From NCBI GenBank assembly GCA_030431475.1, contig JAUIJD010000001.1:180336-244335 (forward strand): a stretch of 64,000 nucleotides of DNA, given 5' to 3'. A program made the translations under genes and the position numbers. Origin of the DNA: Verrucomicrobiia bacterium (GTDB taxonomy: Bacteria; Verrucomicrobiota; Verrucomicrobiia; Verrucomicrobiales; Akkermansiaceae). Positions within the stretch are counted from its first letter, which is position 1. Every line of letters begins with the position of its first letter. The notes under the pieces were generated by a model. The model worked only from the letters and a program-made list of their open reading frames with translations, did not search any database and had not been told where the DNA came from. Below, piece by piece: positions 1 through 9,409 of this stretch.

Positions 1-399
1 AAGATGGTCGAGTTTGGCACGGCGCTGGCTTCCCGCCACGGCCTCGACAATCTCGAGTATCGCCTCGGGGACCTGGAGAATCCTCCGCTTGAGGCGAACT
101 CGATCGACATGGCGATGCTCAGCCAGGCACTCCATCACGCGGCCAGCCCGCAGCGAGCGCTCGATGCCGCCCACAAGGCTCTCCGACCCGGCGGCCGCAT
201 CGTCGTCCTCGACCTCCTGCAGCACCAGTTCGAGCAGGCGCGCGAACTCTATGCCGACGTCTGGCTCGGTTTTGGCGAGGCCGAGCTGGCATCGATGCTC
301 GAGAAGGCCGGATTCAGCGAGATCGAAACCGCCGTCGTTTTCCGCGAGCCGAAGCCGCCGCACTTCCAGACGCTGCTGGCCGTGGCCCGGAAGCCTTGA
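1..399 (+). CDS. SAM-dependent methyltransferase, C-terminal part (5' end outside window)
   Basis: The reading frame is open from base 1, so the start lies upstream and only the last 132 residues are visible. They cover the back half of a class I Rossmann methyltransferase: an LEYRLGDLENPP stretch (acidic loop after motif I), a motif IV-like NSIDMAMLSQALHH segment, and the post-motif ALRPGGRIVVLDLL typical of UbiE/MenG-like enzymes. The C-terminal FGEAELASMLEKAGF is common in the ArsR-regulator/methyltransferase fusions of Verrucomicrobiota, so the missing N-terminus may carry an ArsR helix-turn-helix; that part is inference. It converges on yebC with a 29-base gap. The substrate cannot be told from this fragment. 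Confidence 0.8.
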   Translation, partial: KMVEFGTALASRHGLDNLEYRLGDLENPPLEANSIDMAMLSQALHHAASPQRALDAAHKALRPGGRIVVLDLLQHQFEQARELYADVWLGFGEAELASMLEKAGFSEIETAVVFREPKPPHFQTLLAVARKP

Positions 400-428
400 C
401 GACCTCTGGCCCGGCACCCCGGCCGGGC

Positions 429-1139
429 TCAGCCGATGTTCGTGAAGACGTTCTGCACGTCGTCGTCGTCCTCGATCTTCTCCAGCAGCGATTCCACTTC
501 CTCCATCTGCTCCTCGCTCAGCTCGACCGGCTGCGTCGGGATCCGCTCGAGGGACGACTTCTTCGGCGTGATGCCGAGTTTCTCCACGCCCTCGTTCAGA
601 TTGGCGAAATCCGAATAGTCGCCGATCGCCCTCGCGAGGCCGTCCTCGACCTCCAGCTCCTCGAGGCCGAAGTCGATCAACTCCAGCTCCACCTCTTCCA
701 GATTCAGCGCTTCGGTCACCTCGAACTCCACCACCGCCTTGCGGGTGAACATGAAGTCGAGCTGGCCGCTGTTGACCATCTGCCCGCCGTTCTTGTTGAA
801 GATCGTCTTCAGATTGCCCACGGAGCGGTTCGAGTTGTCCGTCGCGCACTCGATGTAGAACAGAGAGCCGTGCGGCCCCTTCCCCTCGTAATTGGCCTCG
901 ACGATGTCGGCGGCATCGCCGCCGGTGGCCCGCTTGATCGCCGCGTCGATCTTGTCCTTCGGCAGGTTCTCCGCCTTCGCGTTGGCGATCGCCAGCCGGA
1001 GCGACGGGTTCATGTCCGGATCCGGCCCACCGTTCTTGGCGGCGAGGGTGATCGATTTGGCCAGTTTCGGAAACACCTTGGACATCTTGTCCCAGCGGGC
1101 TTCCTTGGCACGGCGGCGGCATTCAAAAGCTCTTCCCAT
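429..1139 (-). CDS. yebC: YebC/PmpR family protein
   Basis: This 236-residue protein belongs to the YebC/PmpR family, known as DNA-binding regulators and, more recently, as translation factors that relieve ribosome stalling at proline-rich stretches. The start was placed at the ATG giving [16 protein letters not shown], because the MGRAFE N-terminus is the usual form in this phylum; an upstream TTG in frame would add 16 unlikely residues. The conserved central segment ([32 protein letters not shown]) is present in short form, followed by the [19 protein letters not shown] block and an acidic C-terminus. The length is typical of the family. It stands alone, divergent from the membrane-anchored methyltransferase at 1243. 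Confidence 0.9.
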   Translation of the reverse strand: MGRAFECRRRAKEARWDKMSKVFPKLAKSITLAAKNGGPDPDMNPSLRLAIANAKAENLPKDKIDAAIKRATGGDAADIVEANYEGKGPHGSLFYIECATDNSNRSVGNLKTIFNKNGGQMVNSGQLDFMFTRKAVVEFEVTEALNLEEVELELIDFGLEELEVEDGLARAIGDYSDFANLNEGVEKLGITPKKSSLERIPTQPVELSEEQMEEVESLLEKIEDDDDVQNVFTNIG

Positions 1140-1242
1140 GGTCTTTTTGGTTCGCCGCGATTCAAACCCAGTCACGCCCGGGATCAAGCCCAGCCGAACA
1201 TCCGCCCGAAAGTTCCGACCAACCCCGCCAGTTTCCTTCCAG

Positions 1243-2079
1243 ATGAAGCCTCCGCCACTGCTCTACCCACTGGTCTTCCTGGCACTGGTCGGCCTTTTGC
1301 TCTGGCGTCCGTGGCGACCCGAGTCACCGGATTCCCGCTCCTCCATTCCCGAGTTGGCCGGCGACCCGGTCTCTTCAGCACCTTCCCAGGACCCCTCGCC
1401 CCCCGAGATGCCCACGGGTCCCGCGTCCTCCGAGCCTCCGGCCTACGAGACCCGGGAACCGAGCGCCGGCGGCATTGGAAAAATCTACATGGGTCGGGAG
1501 ATCGCCCAGGTCATGGGCCACCGCGGCATTTCCTGGCTCGAGCGGGACACCCGGGAATCCGAGGAATCCCCGACTTCCGCCATCGACTCGCTCCAGCTTC
1601 CGCCGCAAGCGGTCATCGCCGACATCGGAGCCGGGTCGGGCTACTACACCTTCCGCCTCGCCCCCCTGGTCCCCCAGGGCGAGGTCGTCGCCGTCGATAT
1701 CCAACCCGAAATGATCGCCCACCTCGAAGCGCGCGCGACCGATGAAGACGTCGATAACGTCCGCCCGCACCGGGGCACGATCGAGAGCATACAGCTCGAG
1801 CCCGAATCGATCGACGCGGCCATCATGGTCGATGCCTATCACGAGTTCTCCCACCCCGCCGAAATGATGTCGTCGATCGTCGAGGCCCTCCGCCCGGGCG
1901 GCCGCGTCTTCCTGCTGGAATACCGGGCCGAGGACGATGCCGTGCCGATCAAGCGCCTCCACAAGATGTCCGAGGCCCAGGCCCGCAAGGAGATGGAGGC
2001 GGCCGGCCTGCAATTCGTCGCCAACCACGACTTTCTCCCGTGGCAGCACTTCCTGGTCTTCGCCAAGCCGGCCGGGTGA
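1243..2079 (+). CDS. Membrane-anchored or exported SAM-dependent methyltransferase
   Basis: This is a 278-residue protein starting at ATG 1243. Residues 5-20 form a hydrophobic segment ([16 protein letters not shown]), so the enzyme is anchored in the membrane or exported. A proline/serine-rich linker follows to about residue 75. The catalytic domain has motif I as [16 protein letters not shown], the acidic end of strand 2 as [11 protein letters not shown], and a post-motif [28 protein letters not shown] segment before the fold recurs in verrucomicrobial and planctomycete methyltransferases of this kind; that is recalled, not checked. The substrate is unknown. A longer reading frame upstream is an artefact of yebC antisense. 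It is followed 91 bases later by a nitroreductase on the same strand. Confidence 0.82.
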   Translation: MKPPPLLYPLVFLALVGLLLWRPWRPESPDSRSSIPELAGDPVSSAPSQDPSPPEMPTGPASSEPPAYETREPSAGGIGKIYMGREIAQVMGHRGISWLERDTRESEESPTSAIDSLQLPPQAVIADIGAGSGYYTFRLAPLVPQGEVVAVDIQPEMIAHLEARATDEDVDNVRPHRGTIESIQLEPESIDAAIMVDAYHEFSHPAEMMSSIVEALRPGGRVFLLEYRAEDDAVPIKRLHKMSEAQARKEMEAAGLQFVANHDFLPWQHFLVFAKPAG

Positions 2080-2170
2080 GCTTTCGAACCCTTGCGATTC
2101 CATCGCACCGCCTTCGGGAAATCCCGCGCTCTTGCTTTGCGCGACGCGGCAGGCTCGGCATCGTCCCCCC

Positions 2171-2752
2171 ATGTCCGCCTACCGAAACCGCCGCACCATC
2201 AAACCCGCGGCGATGGATCCCCGGAGCGTCGTCGATCGCGACCTGATTCTCTCGCTGCTCGAGGATGCCCACTGGGCACCGACCCACGGCCTCACCCAAC
2301 CGTGGCGTTTCCACGTCTTCACCTCCCCCGAGGCCCGGGCGGAGCTCGGGTCGGCGCTGGTGGAAATCTACGACACTCTCACGCCGGAATCGGTGCGCGA
2401 CGACGCCAAGCGCGCCAAACTGGTCGCCGGACCGGAGCGCGCTCCCGTGGTGATCGTCCTGCTCGCCCGCATCGACCCGAAGGGCAAGATCCCCGAATGG
2501 GAGGAACTCGCCGCCGTTTCCTGCGCCGCGCAAAACCTCATGCTCTCCGCCCACGAACACGGCCTCGGAAGTTTCTGGAGCACGCCGCCCGCCGCCTGCT
2601 CGCCGGAGTTCGTGCAGTGGCTCGGACTCGACGGCACCCACCGCGCCCTCGGCCTGCTCTACCTCGGCCGCCCCCTCGCCGGAAACCCACCGCCCCGCTC
2701 GAAACGCTCGCCCCTCGCCGAGAGGGTTCGATGGCACGATCCGGCCTCCTGA
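2171..2752 (+). CDS. Nitroreductase family protein (FMN-dependent)
   Basis: This 193-residue protein is of the usual length for a small nitroreductase, an FMN enzyme that reduces nitro compounds, quinones or flavins with NAD(P)H. The N-terminus YRNRRTIKPAAM carries the R-R-(S/T) FMN phosphate-binding signature. DAHWAPTHGLTQPWRFHVF matches the A-P-(S/T)-x-x-x-x-Q-P-W substrate/flavin segment. AAVSCAAQNLMLSAHEHGLGSFW (seen at about 118-140) is the conserved helix of the dimer interface, and the C-terminus has LGLLYLGRP. The start at ATG 2171 places the FMN motif directly after it. It lies downstream of a methyltransferase and convergent to parE. The physiological substrate cannot be inferred. 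Confidence 0.87.
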   Translation: MSAYRNRRTIKPAAMDPRSVVDRDLILSLLEDAHWAPTHGLTQPWRFHVFTSPEARAELGSALVEIYDTLTPESVRDDAKRAKLVAGPERAPVVIVLLARIDPKGKIPEWEELAAVSCAAQNLMLSAHEHGLGSFWSTPPAACSPEFVQWLGLDGTHRALGLLYLGRPLAGNPPPRSKRSPLAERVRWHDPAS

Positions 2753-2824
2753 TCCGTCGCGTGCGCCGGTTCGATCCTCGCGAGGAATTCCGACATCAAG
2801 GGGACGGCAGATTTCTGCTCCCGC

Positions 2825-4684
2825 CTACGCCGCCGCCTCATCCACCTGCCGATCGACGTCCTCGCGGAGGTTGTTGATGATGTACTGCTGCCGGTCCGGC
2901 GTGTTCTTGCCCATGTAGAAGGCGAGCAGTTCCTTCACGCCCTTGCCTTCCTCGAACTCGACGGGATCCAGGCGCATGTCGGGGCCGATCATGAACTTGA
3001 ACTCATCCGGCGAGATCTCGCCCAGCCCCTTGAAGCGCGTGATTTCCGCGGACTTCCCGAGCTTCGAAAGCGCTTTGTCTTTCTCCTCGTCGCTGTAGCA
3101 GTAGATCGTCTCCTTCTTGTTGCGCACCCGGAACAGCGGCGTCTGCAGGATGAAGAGGTGCCCCTCGCGGATGATCTCGGGAAAGAACTGCAGGAAGAAG
3201 GTCAGCAGCAGGAGTCGGATGTGCATCCCGTCGACGTCGGCATCGGTCGCGATCACCACCTTGTTGTAGCGCAGGCCCTCGATGCTGTCCTCGATGCCCA
3301 GCGCTGCCTGCAGCAATGCGAACTCCTCGTTCTGATAGACGATCTTCTTGCCGAGTCCGAAGGTGTTCAGCGGCTTCCCGCGCAGCGAGAACACCGCCTG
3401 GGTCTCGACGTTCCGGCTCTTGGTGATCGATCCCGAGGCCGAGTCGCCCTCGGTGATGAACAGGGTGCTTTCCTCGCGCAGCTTGTGCTTGGTCCCGAGG
3501 TGCGCGCGGCAGTCGCGGAGCTTCTTGTTGTGCACCTTCGCCTGACGCGCCCGCTCGCGGGCCAGTTTCTTCACCCCCTTGAGATCCTTGCGTTCCTTCT
3601 CGGCGGCGAGGATGCGCTTCTGCAGCGCCTCGGCCGCCGGCGGATTGCGGTGCAGGTAGTTGTCGAGATGCTCCTTGAGGAAATTCCCGATGAAGGTCCT
3701 CAGCGTCTCGCCTTCGGGGGAAACCGTGGCCGATCCCAGCTTGGTCTTGGTCTGGGACTCGAAGACCGGCTCCTCGATGCGCACGCAGATCGCCGCCTCC
3801 AGGCCGGCCCGGATGTCCGAGGCATCGTACTGCTTCTTGAAGAAGGTCCGCACCACGTTGACCAGCGCCTCGCGGAACGCCGCGAGGTGGGTGCCGCCCT
3901 GGGTCGTGTTCTGGCCGTTGACGAAGGAGTAGTACTCCTCCCCCCCCTCGGCGGTGTGAGTGAAGGCGATCTCGATGTCCTTCCCCTTCAGGTGCACCGG
4001 CCCGTAGAGCGCCTCGCCCTCCATCTCCTCACCGAGGAGGTCGAGCAGGCCGTTCTTCGATCGGAACCGCTTGCCGTTGAAAACGAGGGTCAGGCCCGGA
4101 TTCAGGTAGCTGTAGTAGCGGCACATCCGCTCGACCACCGGCGCCTTGAACTTCGTGCGCTGCGGGAAGATGGACGTATCGACCTCGAAGGCCAGTCGCG
4201 TTCCGCCGTCGCCGTCGTCCTTGCGCGGGGTCTTCATCTCCTCGACGACCTCCCCCTTGGAAAACTCGATCGCCTTGGTCTTGCCCTCGCGCCACGCCTG
4301 GATCTCGAAGAAGCCGGAAAGCGCGTTCACCGCCTTGATGCCGACGCCGTTCAGGCCGACCGATTTCTTGAAGGCCTCGCTGTCGTACTTCGCGCCGGTA
4401 TTGATCTGGGCCGCGCAGTCGTAAAGCTTGCCGAGCGGAATCCCCCGACCGAAGTCCCGCACCTCGACCCGGCCCTCGTCATCGATGTCGATCCGGATCT
4501 CCTTGCCGTGACCCATGATGTGCTCGTCGATGGAGTTGTCGATCGCCTCCTTGAGCAGCACATAGATCCCGTCGTCGGGCGACGAACCGTCCCCGAGCTT
4601 GCCGATGTACATGCCCGGGCGCAGCCGGATGTGTTCGCGCCAATCGAGCGACTTGATGTCCGCTTCGGTGTATTCCGCTGCCAT
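2825..4684 (-). CDS. parE: DNA topoisomerase IV subunit B (type IIA, ATPase/TOPRIM subunit)
   Basis: This 619-residue subunit B of a type IIA topoisomerase works with ParC to decatenate and relax DNA. The GHKL ATPase domain shows LRPGMYIG near residue 21, EAIDNSIDE with the Mg-binding Asn near residue 50, and [15 protein letters not shown] in the ATP lid. The TOPRIM domain shows EGDSASGSI (catalytic Glu) and [15 protein letters not shown] (DxD). The C-terminus has [13 protein letters not shown] and a [10 protein letters not shown] ending close to Bacteroidetes ParE rather than the longer GyrB. No parC or gyrA lies nearby. It is co-directional with the kinase that ends 71 bases upstream. GyrB is the main alternative; the short C-terminus favours ParE. 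Confidence 0.88.
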   Translation of the reverse strand: MAAEYTEADIKSLDWREHIRLRPGMYIGKLGDGSSPDDGIYVLLKEAIDNSIDEHIMGHGKEIRIDIDDEGRVEVRDFGRGIPLGKLYDCAAQINTGAKYDSEAFKKSVGLNGVGIKAVNALSGFFEIQAWREGKTKAIEFSKGEVVEEMKTPRKDDGDGGTRLAFEVDTSIFPQRTKFKAPVVERMCRYYSYLNPGLTLVFNGKRFRSKNGLLDLLGEEMEGEALYGPVHLKGKDIEIAFTHTAEGGEEYYSFVNGQNTTQGGTHLAAFREALVNVVRTFFKKQYDASDIRAGLEAAICVRIEEPVFESQTKTKLGSATVSPEGETLRTFIGNFLKEHLDNYLHRNPPAAEALQKRILAAEKERKDLKGVKKLARERARQAKVHNKKLRDCRAHLGTKHKLREESTLFITEGDSASGSITKSRNVETQAVFSLRGKPLNTFGLGKKIVYQNEEFALLQAALGIEDSIEGLRYNKVVIATDADVDGMHIRLLLLTFFLQFFPEIIREGHLFILQTPLFRVRNKKETIYCYSDEEKDKALSKLGKSAEITRFKGLGEISPDEFKFMIGPDMRLDPVEFEEGKGVKELLAFYMGKNTPDRQQYIINNLREDVDRQVDEAAA

Positions 4685-4755
4685 GAATTTACTTAGGAAA
4701 CCTTAAAGGAACACCGGGAGCCTTGGCAAGCACCCGTCCCGGGAATCCCTCGCCG

Positions 4756-7128
4756 TCAGCGCAATGCCGGCTCCATCCGCTCCCATCGACGGCGGAAGGC
4801 GGGAGAAAGCTCCGCGAGCTTCTCCCCGGCGGCACGGGCCCGTTTCGGGTCCCCCGAAAGCAGACCAAAGGCCACCGCCTGCTCGTGGCGGCGGAATGTT
4901 TCGAGCTCTCCACCCGAGTCCTTCACCAACTGGCGATGAAGGTCGATCAGGCTGGCGGGTTCGAGTTTGGACCAGGTGAGGTGGACCTCACCTCCATCGC
5001 TTCCGGCCACTTCGAGACCGTCGACATCCCCTCCGACGACATTTGCCACGTCCACGCCTTCACGGGTCCTCACCGGTCCCCCGGTGCCGGCGATCTCGGC
5101 CTGCTCCCCCAGCTCGGCCAGGAAGGCGATGGCCGATTGATTGAGAATCAGCAACGCACGACGCTTCTCCTTCTCTTCCTTCCCATCGGTCCTCCACTGC
5201 CGCAGCACCTCGTCCGCCGCCACGAAGCGGCAGGAACGAAACAGCTCGTCGAGCCCTTCGACCCCGACGACCGGGGCGACCGGCTCGGGGGCGACCGGTC
5301 GGCGGGACGCCCGCTCCAGAATCAACTGCCAGTTTCGGACGTTGAAGCGGGCGCGTCCCTTGGTTTTCAGCGATGCGTGCACCCGGTGCAATTCATCGAT
5401 CAGCGAACGGCACTCGGAGGGGGCCAGCGAGAAGTCCCGGGGCTCGGTACGCCGAAGGGCTTCTAGATCGGCCAGATAGTCCCCGGCCACGTCGATGTAG
5501 GGCTTCAGCCAGGCTTTTCCTCCCTCGGGTGAGGCCCCCGCCACGTGCTGCAGAAACGGCTCGGCGCGCCCCGGCATCCCCTGCTCCCAGTTCTTCAGCC
5601 AGCTCAGGATGGAGATCAGGCAGGCCACCGACGACTGATCCTCCGGGTCGGCCAATTGGAGTGGCGGAAACCGTCTCATCTCCTCCATCTGGTCGATCAA
5701 TCGTCGACGCATGCCACCCTTCAGGTCGCGGGCCGCCTCGACATGCCGCAGTGCCTTCCCCAGTTCTTCCCGGGCGGCTTCGGAGTCCCCTTCGAGGTAG
5801 GCCATGGCGACGGCCTCACAGGCCGCCCACGAACCGGTCGGCTGAAGCACCGCCGGATCGTCCCGAACGTCGCCAAACCGCCGACGGGCCAGCTCGTAGT
5901 CCCGCCCCTTCAGCGCCGCGCCGGCCTCGGCATAAAGGCGCCCCACCTGGAGTCCTCCCGGAGTCGGCGTCACGGGATCGGCCGGACCGGCGTTGCCGGG
6001 ATCCACCGCCACCGGTGGCCCCGCATCCGGCGCGGCCGGCGTTGCCGGGGCACCGTCGAGCACCGTCTTCGCCGCAAACCCCGCCGCACCGACGACGAGC
6101 AGCACCGCCGCCCCCAGTGCCAGCCTGGACCCGATCCCCTGGCGTCGGGCCCTTCGTCCCGCCCGGCCCGGGACCGCCGTCTTTTCGGGCGCGGGCGGCG
6201 CATTCAGCGCTTCCTCCCGCGCATCCTTCAGGGCGGCGATCAGATCTTCATACGAGCGATAGCGGCCGTCGGGAGAATAGGCCATGCAGCGATCCATGAC
6301 TCCACAGGTCGCCGGCGTCAGCCATCCGGCCACCTTCCCGAGGGGCTTCACCTCGTGCTTCGCCTGTCGCAGGCGCTTGGTGTCCATCGACTCCTCGTCA
6401 CACGGCGGCTTGCCGGCGAGCGCATGGTAGAACGTCGCCCCGAAGGCGTAGATATCGGAGCGGAAATCCTCCTCCTGACCTTCGATCGTTTCGGGGGGCA
6501 CGTAATAAGGCGTGGCCCAGATCTCGCTCGCCTTGGCCTTCCCGCCCTTGGTCACGAGCGCGAGGCCGAAATCGACGATCTTGGCACTCCCCCCCGCATC
6601 GATCAGCACATTCCCGGGCTTCATGTCGCGGTGGATCAGCCCGGAATGGTGCGCCGCCTTGAGGCCCTCCGCCACCTCGATCGCCAGGCCGAGCGCCTCG
6701 CCCTCGGGGATCGTGCCGCGCTCGCGGATGTGGTGCTCGAAATGTCCCCCCGTGACATACTCCATCGCGATGAAGAAGCGGTCGAAGGCCCGGCCGGTGG
6801 TGAACACGCGGACGACGTTCGGATGACTGATCGCCGCGGTGATCCGGGCCTCCTCCTCGAAGGCCGCGATCCGTGTCTCGTCCGCCGAATACTCCTGGTT
6901 GAGGATCTTCACCACCACCTCGCGGTCGAGCGTGTTGTCCTGCGCGATGAACACCATGCTCATCCCCCCGATCGCATGCCGCCGCAGCAGGGTGTAGGCC
7001 CCGAACTCCCGTTTGACCCGGGTGTGCTTCGCGCACTTCGGGCACTCGACGTTGGAGAACGGCTCCACCGCCGAAACATCCATGGGGCCTCCACAGGCGT
7101 GGCAATATGCGATCTCCCCCTCGGGCAT
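4756..7128 (-). CDS. Membrane-bound Ser/Thr protein kinase with N-terminal zinc ribbon
   Basis: This is a 790-residue Hanks-type kinase. A zinc ribbon opens the protein (Cys9, Cys12, Cys29, Cys32). The kinase domain spans about 43-310: a glycine-poor loop HAIGGMSMVF, the ATP-binding Lys74 in VVVKIL, the catalytic HRD at 166-168 with PGNVLI, DFG at 186-188, and PPE in place of APE at the end of the activation segment. All catalytic residues are intact. A transmembrane helix at about 336-354 is followed by a Pro/Ala linker and a roughly 400-residue extracytoplasmic region without recognisable repeats. Its target is unknown. Its start lies 105 bases from the divergent pseudouridine synthase, and a TAGTCT hexamer sits 5 bases upstream of the ATG. 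Confidence 0.88.
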   Translation of the reverse strand: MPEGEIAYCHACGGPMDVSAVEPFSNVECPKCAKHTRVKREFGAYTLLRRHAIGGMSMVFIAQDNTLDREVVVKILNQEYSADETRIAAFEEEARITAAISHPNVVRVFTTGRAFDRFFIAMEYVTGGHFEHHIRERGTIPEGEALGLAIEVAEGLKAAHHSGLIHRDMKPGNVLIDAGGSAKIVDFGLALVTKGGKAKASEIWATPYYVPPETIEGQEEDFRSDIYAFGATFYHALAGKPPCDEESMDTKRLRQAKHEVKPLGKVAGWLTPATCGVMDRCMAYSPDGRYRSYEDLIAALKDAREEALNAPPAPEKTAVPGRAGRRARRQGIGSRLALGAAVLLVVGAAGFAAKTVLDGAPATPAAPDAGPPVAVDPGNAGPADPVTPTPGGLQVGRLYAEAGAALKGRDYELARRRFGDVRDDPAVLQPTGSWAACEAVAMAYLEGDSEAAREELGKALRHVEAARDLKGGMRRRLIDQMEEMRRFPPLQLADPEDQSSVACLISILSWLKNWEQGMPGRAEPFLQHVAGASPEGGKAWLKPYIDVAGDYLADLEALRRTEPRDFSLAPSECRSLIDELHRVHASLKTKGRARFNVRNWQLILERASRRPVAPEPVAPVVGVEGLDELFRSCRFVAADEVLRQWRTDGKEEKEKRRALLILNQSAIAFLAELGEQAEIAGTGGPVRTREGVDVANVVGGDVDGLEVAGSDGGEVHLTWSKLEPASLIDLHRQLVKDSGGELETFRRHEQAVAFGLLSGDPKRARAAGEKLAELSPAFRRRWERMEPALR

Positions 7129-7194
7129 GGTCGAGACTACCTACGGATGCCGATCCGGGGAAACTTCAAACATTCCACGGAGTGACACCCCGCA

Positions 7195-7224
7195 TTGACA
7201 CTTCCCACCGTCCGCCGCGAGCCT
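7195..7224 (+). promoter_or_regulatory. Putative promoter of the RluA-type gene
   Basis: TTGACA at 7195-7200 is followed after 18 bases by GAGCCT at 7219-7224. The same arrangement (TTGACA, 18 bases, TAGCCT) precedes tig. The ATG at 7234 is only 9 bases past the hexamer, so the transcript would be almost leaderless. The promoter role is inferred from sequence alone. Confidence 0.4.
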
Positions 7225-7233
7225 TTCCCGGCG

Positions 7234-8157
7234 ATGGAGATCCATGTGGAGAGCGATGCCGGCACCCGGCTCGATGCCTATCTGGCGTCGCGGCTGGGCG
7301 ATCTGTCGCGCTCCCGCATCCAGGACCTCATCCGTGAGCAACACATCCGCCGCAACGGCCAACCGGCCAAACCCCGGGATGCCGTCTCGGTCGGCGACCG
7401 GATTCAGGTGGAGGTTCCCGAGGCCGTTCCCGCCGAGGCCGCGCCCGAGGACATCCCGCTCGACATCCTCCACGAGGACGACTCGCTGCTGGTCCTCGAC
7501 AAGGCTCCGGGCATGGTCGTCCACCCCGCCGCCGGCAACCCCGACGGCACCCTCGTCAACGCCCTGCTCCATCACTGCCGCGGGAAGCTCTCCGGCATCG
7601 GAGGCGTCGAACGACCGGGCATCGTGCACCGACTCGACAAGGACACCTCCGGCTGCATGGTCGTGGCGAAAACCGACGCCGCCCACCAGTCGCTGGTCGG
7701 GCAGTTCGCCGGACGCACCACCGAGAAGCGCTACCTCGCCGTCGTTCAGGGCCGCCCTGCCGAGGACCACGGCACGGTCTTCACCCACATCGGGCGCCAC
7801 CCGGTCCACCGGATGAAGATGGCGGTCGTCAATCCGCCCGGCGGGAAAGCCTCGATCACCGACTACCGGGTCCTCGCCCACGATCGTGGAAGCGACAGCT
7901 CGCTGGTCGCCTGCGACCTGCACACCGGGCGCACCCACCAGATCCGCGTCCACATGCACCACCTCGGCTGCCCCTTGATCGGTGACCCGATCTACGCCAA
8001 GCCGGCCCGCCAGAAGGCGAGCCCGGGCCGGTTGATGCTCCACGCGCACCGCCTCGTCTTCGACCATCCCGACACGGGCCGGCGCTCGAACTTCGAAGCC
8101 GCCGTCCCGCCCGAGTTCACCCCCTGGATCCAGCTTCTCGACACCCCCCTCCCATGA
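7234..8157 (+). CDS. RluA family 23S rRNA/tRNA pseudouridine synthase
   Basis: This 307-residue enzyme isomerises uridine to pseudouridine in rRNA or tRNA. Residues 10-60 form an S4 RNA-binding domain (AGTRLDAYLASRLGDLSRSR). The catalytic core shows the family signature GIVHRLDKDTSG with the catalytic Asp135, GMVVHPAAGN just before it, and the C-terminal THQIRVHMHHLGCPLIGDPIY. The length and the S4 domain resemble RluD rather than RluA, but the target site cannot be assigned from sequence. The ATG at 7234 was chosen over an in-frame TTG at 7195, which lies inside the likely -35 element. Its stop overlaps the start of the dehydrogenase at 8154 (ATGA), so the two are translationally coupled. 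Confidence 0.9.
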   Translation: MEIHVESDAGTRLDAYLASRLGDLSRSRIQDLIREQHIRRNGQPAKPRDAVSVGDRIQVEVPEAVPAEAAPEDIPLDILHEDDSLLVLDKAPGMVVHPAAGNPDGTLVNALLHHCRGKLSGIGGVERPGIVHRLDKDTSGCMVVAKTDAAHQSLVGQFAGRTTEKRYLAVVQGRPAEDHGTVFTHIGRHPVHRMKMAVVNPPGGKASITDYRVLAHDRGSDSSLVACDLHTGRTHQIRVHMHHLGCPLIGDPIYAKPARQKASPGRLMLHAHRLVFDHPDTGRRSNFEAAVPPEFTPWIQLLDTPLP

Positions 8158-9104
8158 AAACCGTGTTTCTCGATTCCGCCACCGTCGACCGGGGCGACGT
8201 CGATTTCTCCGGCCTGCAAGCCGAAGGACCGCTGACGCTTCATCCGGTCACCTCTCTCGGAGAAGCCGCCGGGCGCTGCGCGGAGATGGAGATCGTGATC
8301 ACCAACAAGGTCCCCATCGACGCCGATCTGCTCGACGCCGCCCCGGCGCTCAAGCTCGTGGTCGCCGCGGCCACAGGCGTCAACCACATCGACCTCGACG
8401 CCTGCCGGGAGGCCGGCATCGCCGTCGCCAACGTCGCCGACTACTCGACGGAAAGCGTCGCCCAGCACACCTTCGCGTTGATCCTTGAACTGGCGACCCG
8501 GGTCGGCGCCATCAACTCGCGCGTCCGCGAGGATTGGCCGGCATCCCCGATCTTCACCCGGCTCGATCACCCTCTCATCGAACTCGCCGGCCGCACGCTC
8601 GGCATCGTCGGACTCGGCGCGATCGGCTCGGCCGTCGGGCGGATCGGACAGGCCTTCGGCATGAGGGTGATCGCCCTCGCCCGCTCCAGCGCGACCGACG
8701 GCGACATCCCCCGCCTCCCCGACGAAGAGTTCTTCGCCTCGGCGGACGTCATCTCCCTCCACTGTCCACTGACGCCCGACACCGAGCGGATGATCAACGC
8801 CGAGCGCCTCGGACGGATGAAACCCACGGCCTATCTGATCAACACCGGGCGGGGACCGCTGATCGATGAGCCGGCGCTGGCCGCGGCCCTCCGGAACGGC
8901 GACATCGGCGGAGCGGGCCTCGACGTCCTTTCCGTCGAACCTCCGCCGGCCACCCACCCCCTTCTCGACGCCGACATTCCCAATCTGGTCATCACGCCCC
9001 ACACGGCATGGAGCCCCCGGGAAGCCCGAAACCGGCTGATCGAGGGCATCGTCGACGACATCCGCGCCTTCAAAAGCGGACGGGAACTCAACCGCATCGT
9101 CTGA
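8154..9104 (+). CDS. D-2-hydroxyacid dehydrogenase (glycerate dehydrogenase type)
   Basis: This 316-residue NAD-dependent dehydrogenase interconverts a 2-keto acid and a D-2-hydroxy acid. The Rossmann domain carries LGIVGLGAIGSAVGRIG (GxGxxG). The catalytic residues of the family are visible: Arg in LINTGRGPLIDE, Glu in LDVLSVEPP and the acid His in VITPHTAWSPREARNR. NYATESVAQHTF-like sequence (here DYSTESVAQHTFALIL) is typical of hydroxypyruvate reductase/glycerate dehydrogenase HprA, so conversion between hydroxypyruvate and glycerate is the best guess. It overlaps the upstream pseudouridine synthase by 4 bases and is followed 23 bases later by a small acidic protein gene. Confidence 0.88.
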   Translation: MKTVFLDSATVDRGDVDFSGLQAEGPLTLHPVTSLGEAAGRCAEMEIVITNKVPIDADLLDAAPALKLVVAAATGVNHIDLDACREAGIAVANVADYSTESVAQHTFALILELATRVGAINSRVREDWPASPIFTRLDHPLIELAGRTLGIVGLGAIGSAVGRIGQAFGMRVIALARSSATDGDIPRLPDEEFFASADVISLHCPLTPDTERMINAERLGRMKPTAYLINTGRGPLIDEPALAAALRNGDIGGAGLDVLSVEPPPATHPLLDADIPNLVITPHTAWSPREARNRLIEGIVDDIRAFKSGRELNRIV

Positions 9105-9127
9105 CACCGCAACTGACGAGCACCGCC

Positions 9128-9385
9128 ATGGACGAAGACACCGAAGCCGACCGTTTTTTCGAAGAGCTCCTGCACGCCGTCGACCAGCAACTCGAGGCCG
9201 GGGAAACGGCCTACGTCCGCGCCACCTTCGACCGCCTCGTGAAGGCCGGCCTCACCGAGGAGGAAGCCCGCGAGGCGATCGCCCGCTGCCTGGCCGAGGC
9301 GAGCGACCGCATGTTCCGCTCCCGCCGCCCTTTCGACGAGGACGCCTACCGGACGTCGCTCGACGAACTCCAGTCGGAGCCTTGA
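9128..9385 (+). CDS. Small acidic helical protein of unknown function
   Basis: This is an 85-residue protein starting at ATG 9128, with no recognised domain. It is strongly acidic (MDEDTEADRFFEELL start) and predicted by eye to be all helical, with a TEEEAREAIARCLAEASDRMF segment and a conserved-looking FDEDAYRTSLDEL end. There is no signal peptide or membrane segment. It follows the hydroxyacid dehydrogenase by 23 bases on the same strand, so it is probably the last gene of that operon. Codon use matches its neighbours, which supports real translation. Confidence 0.65.
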   Translation: MDEDTEADRFFEELLHAVDQQLEAGETAYVRATFDRLVKAGLTEEEAREAIARCLAEASDRMFRSRRPFDEDAYRTSLDELQSEP

Positions 9386-9409
9386 TCGGAGCGCCGGGAT
9401 CGATTCGCG

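Noticed and set aside
1140..1242. Possible tRNA on the minus strand (a gggtttgaatc T-loop-like string)
   Set aside because: Flanking bases do not pair into a T-stem and no acceptor or anticodon arms could be drawn.
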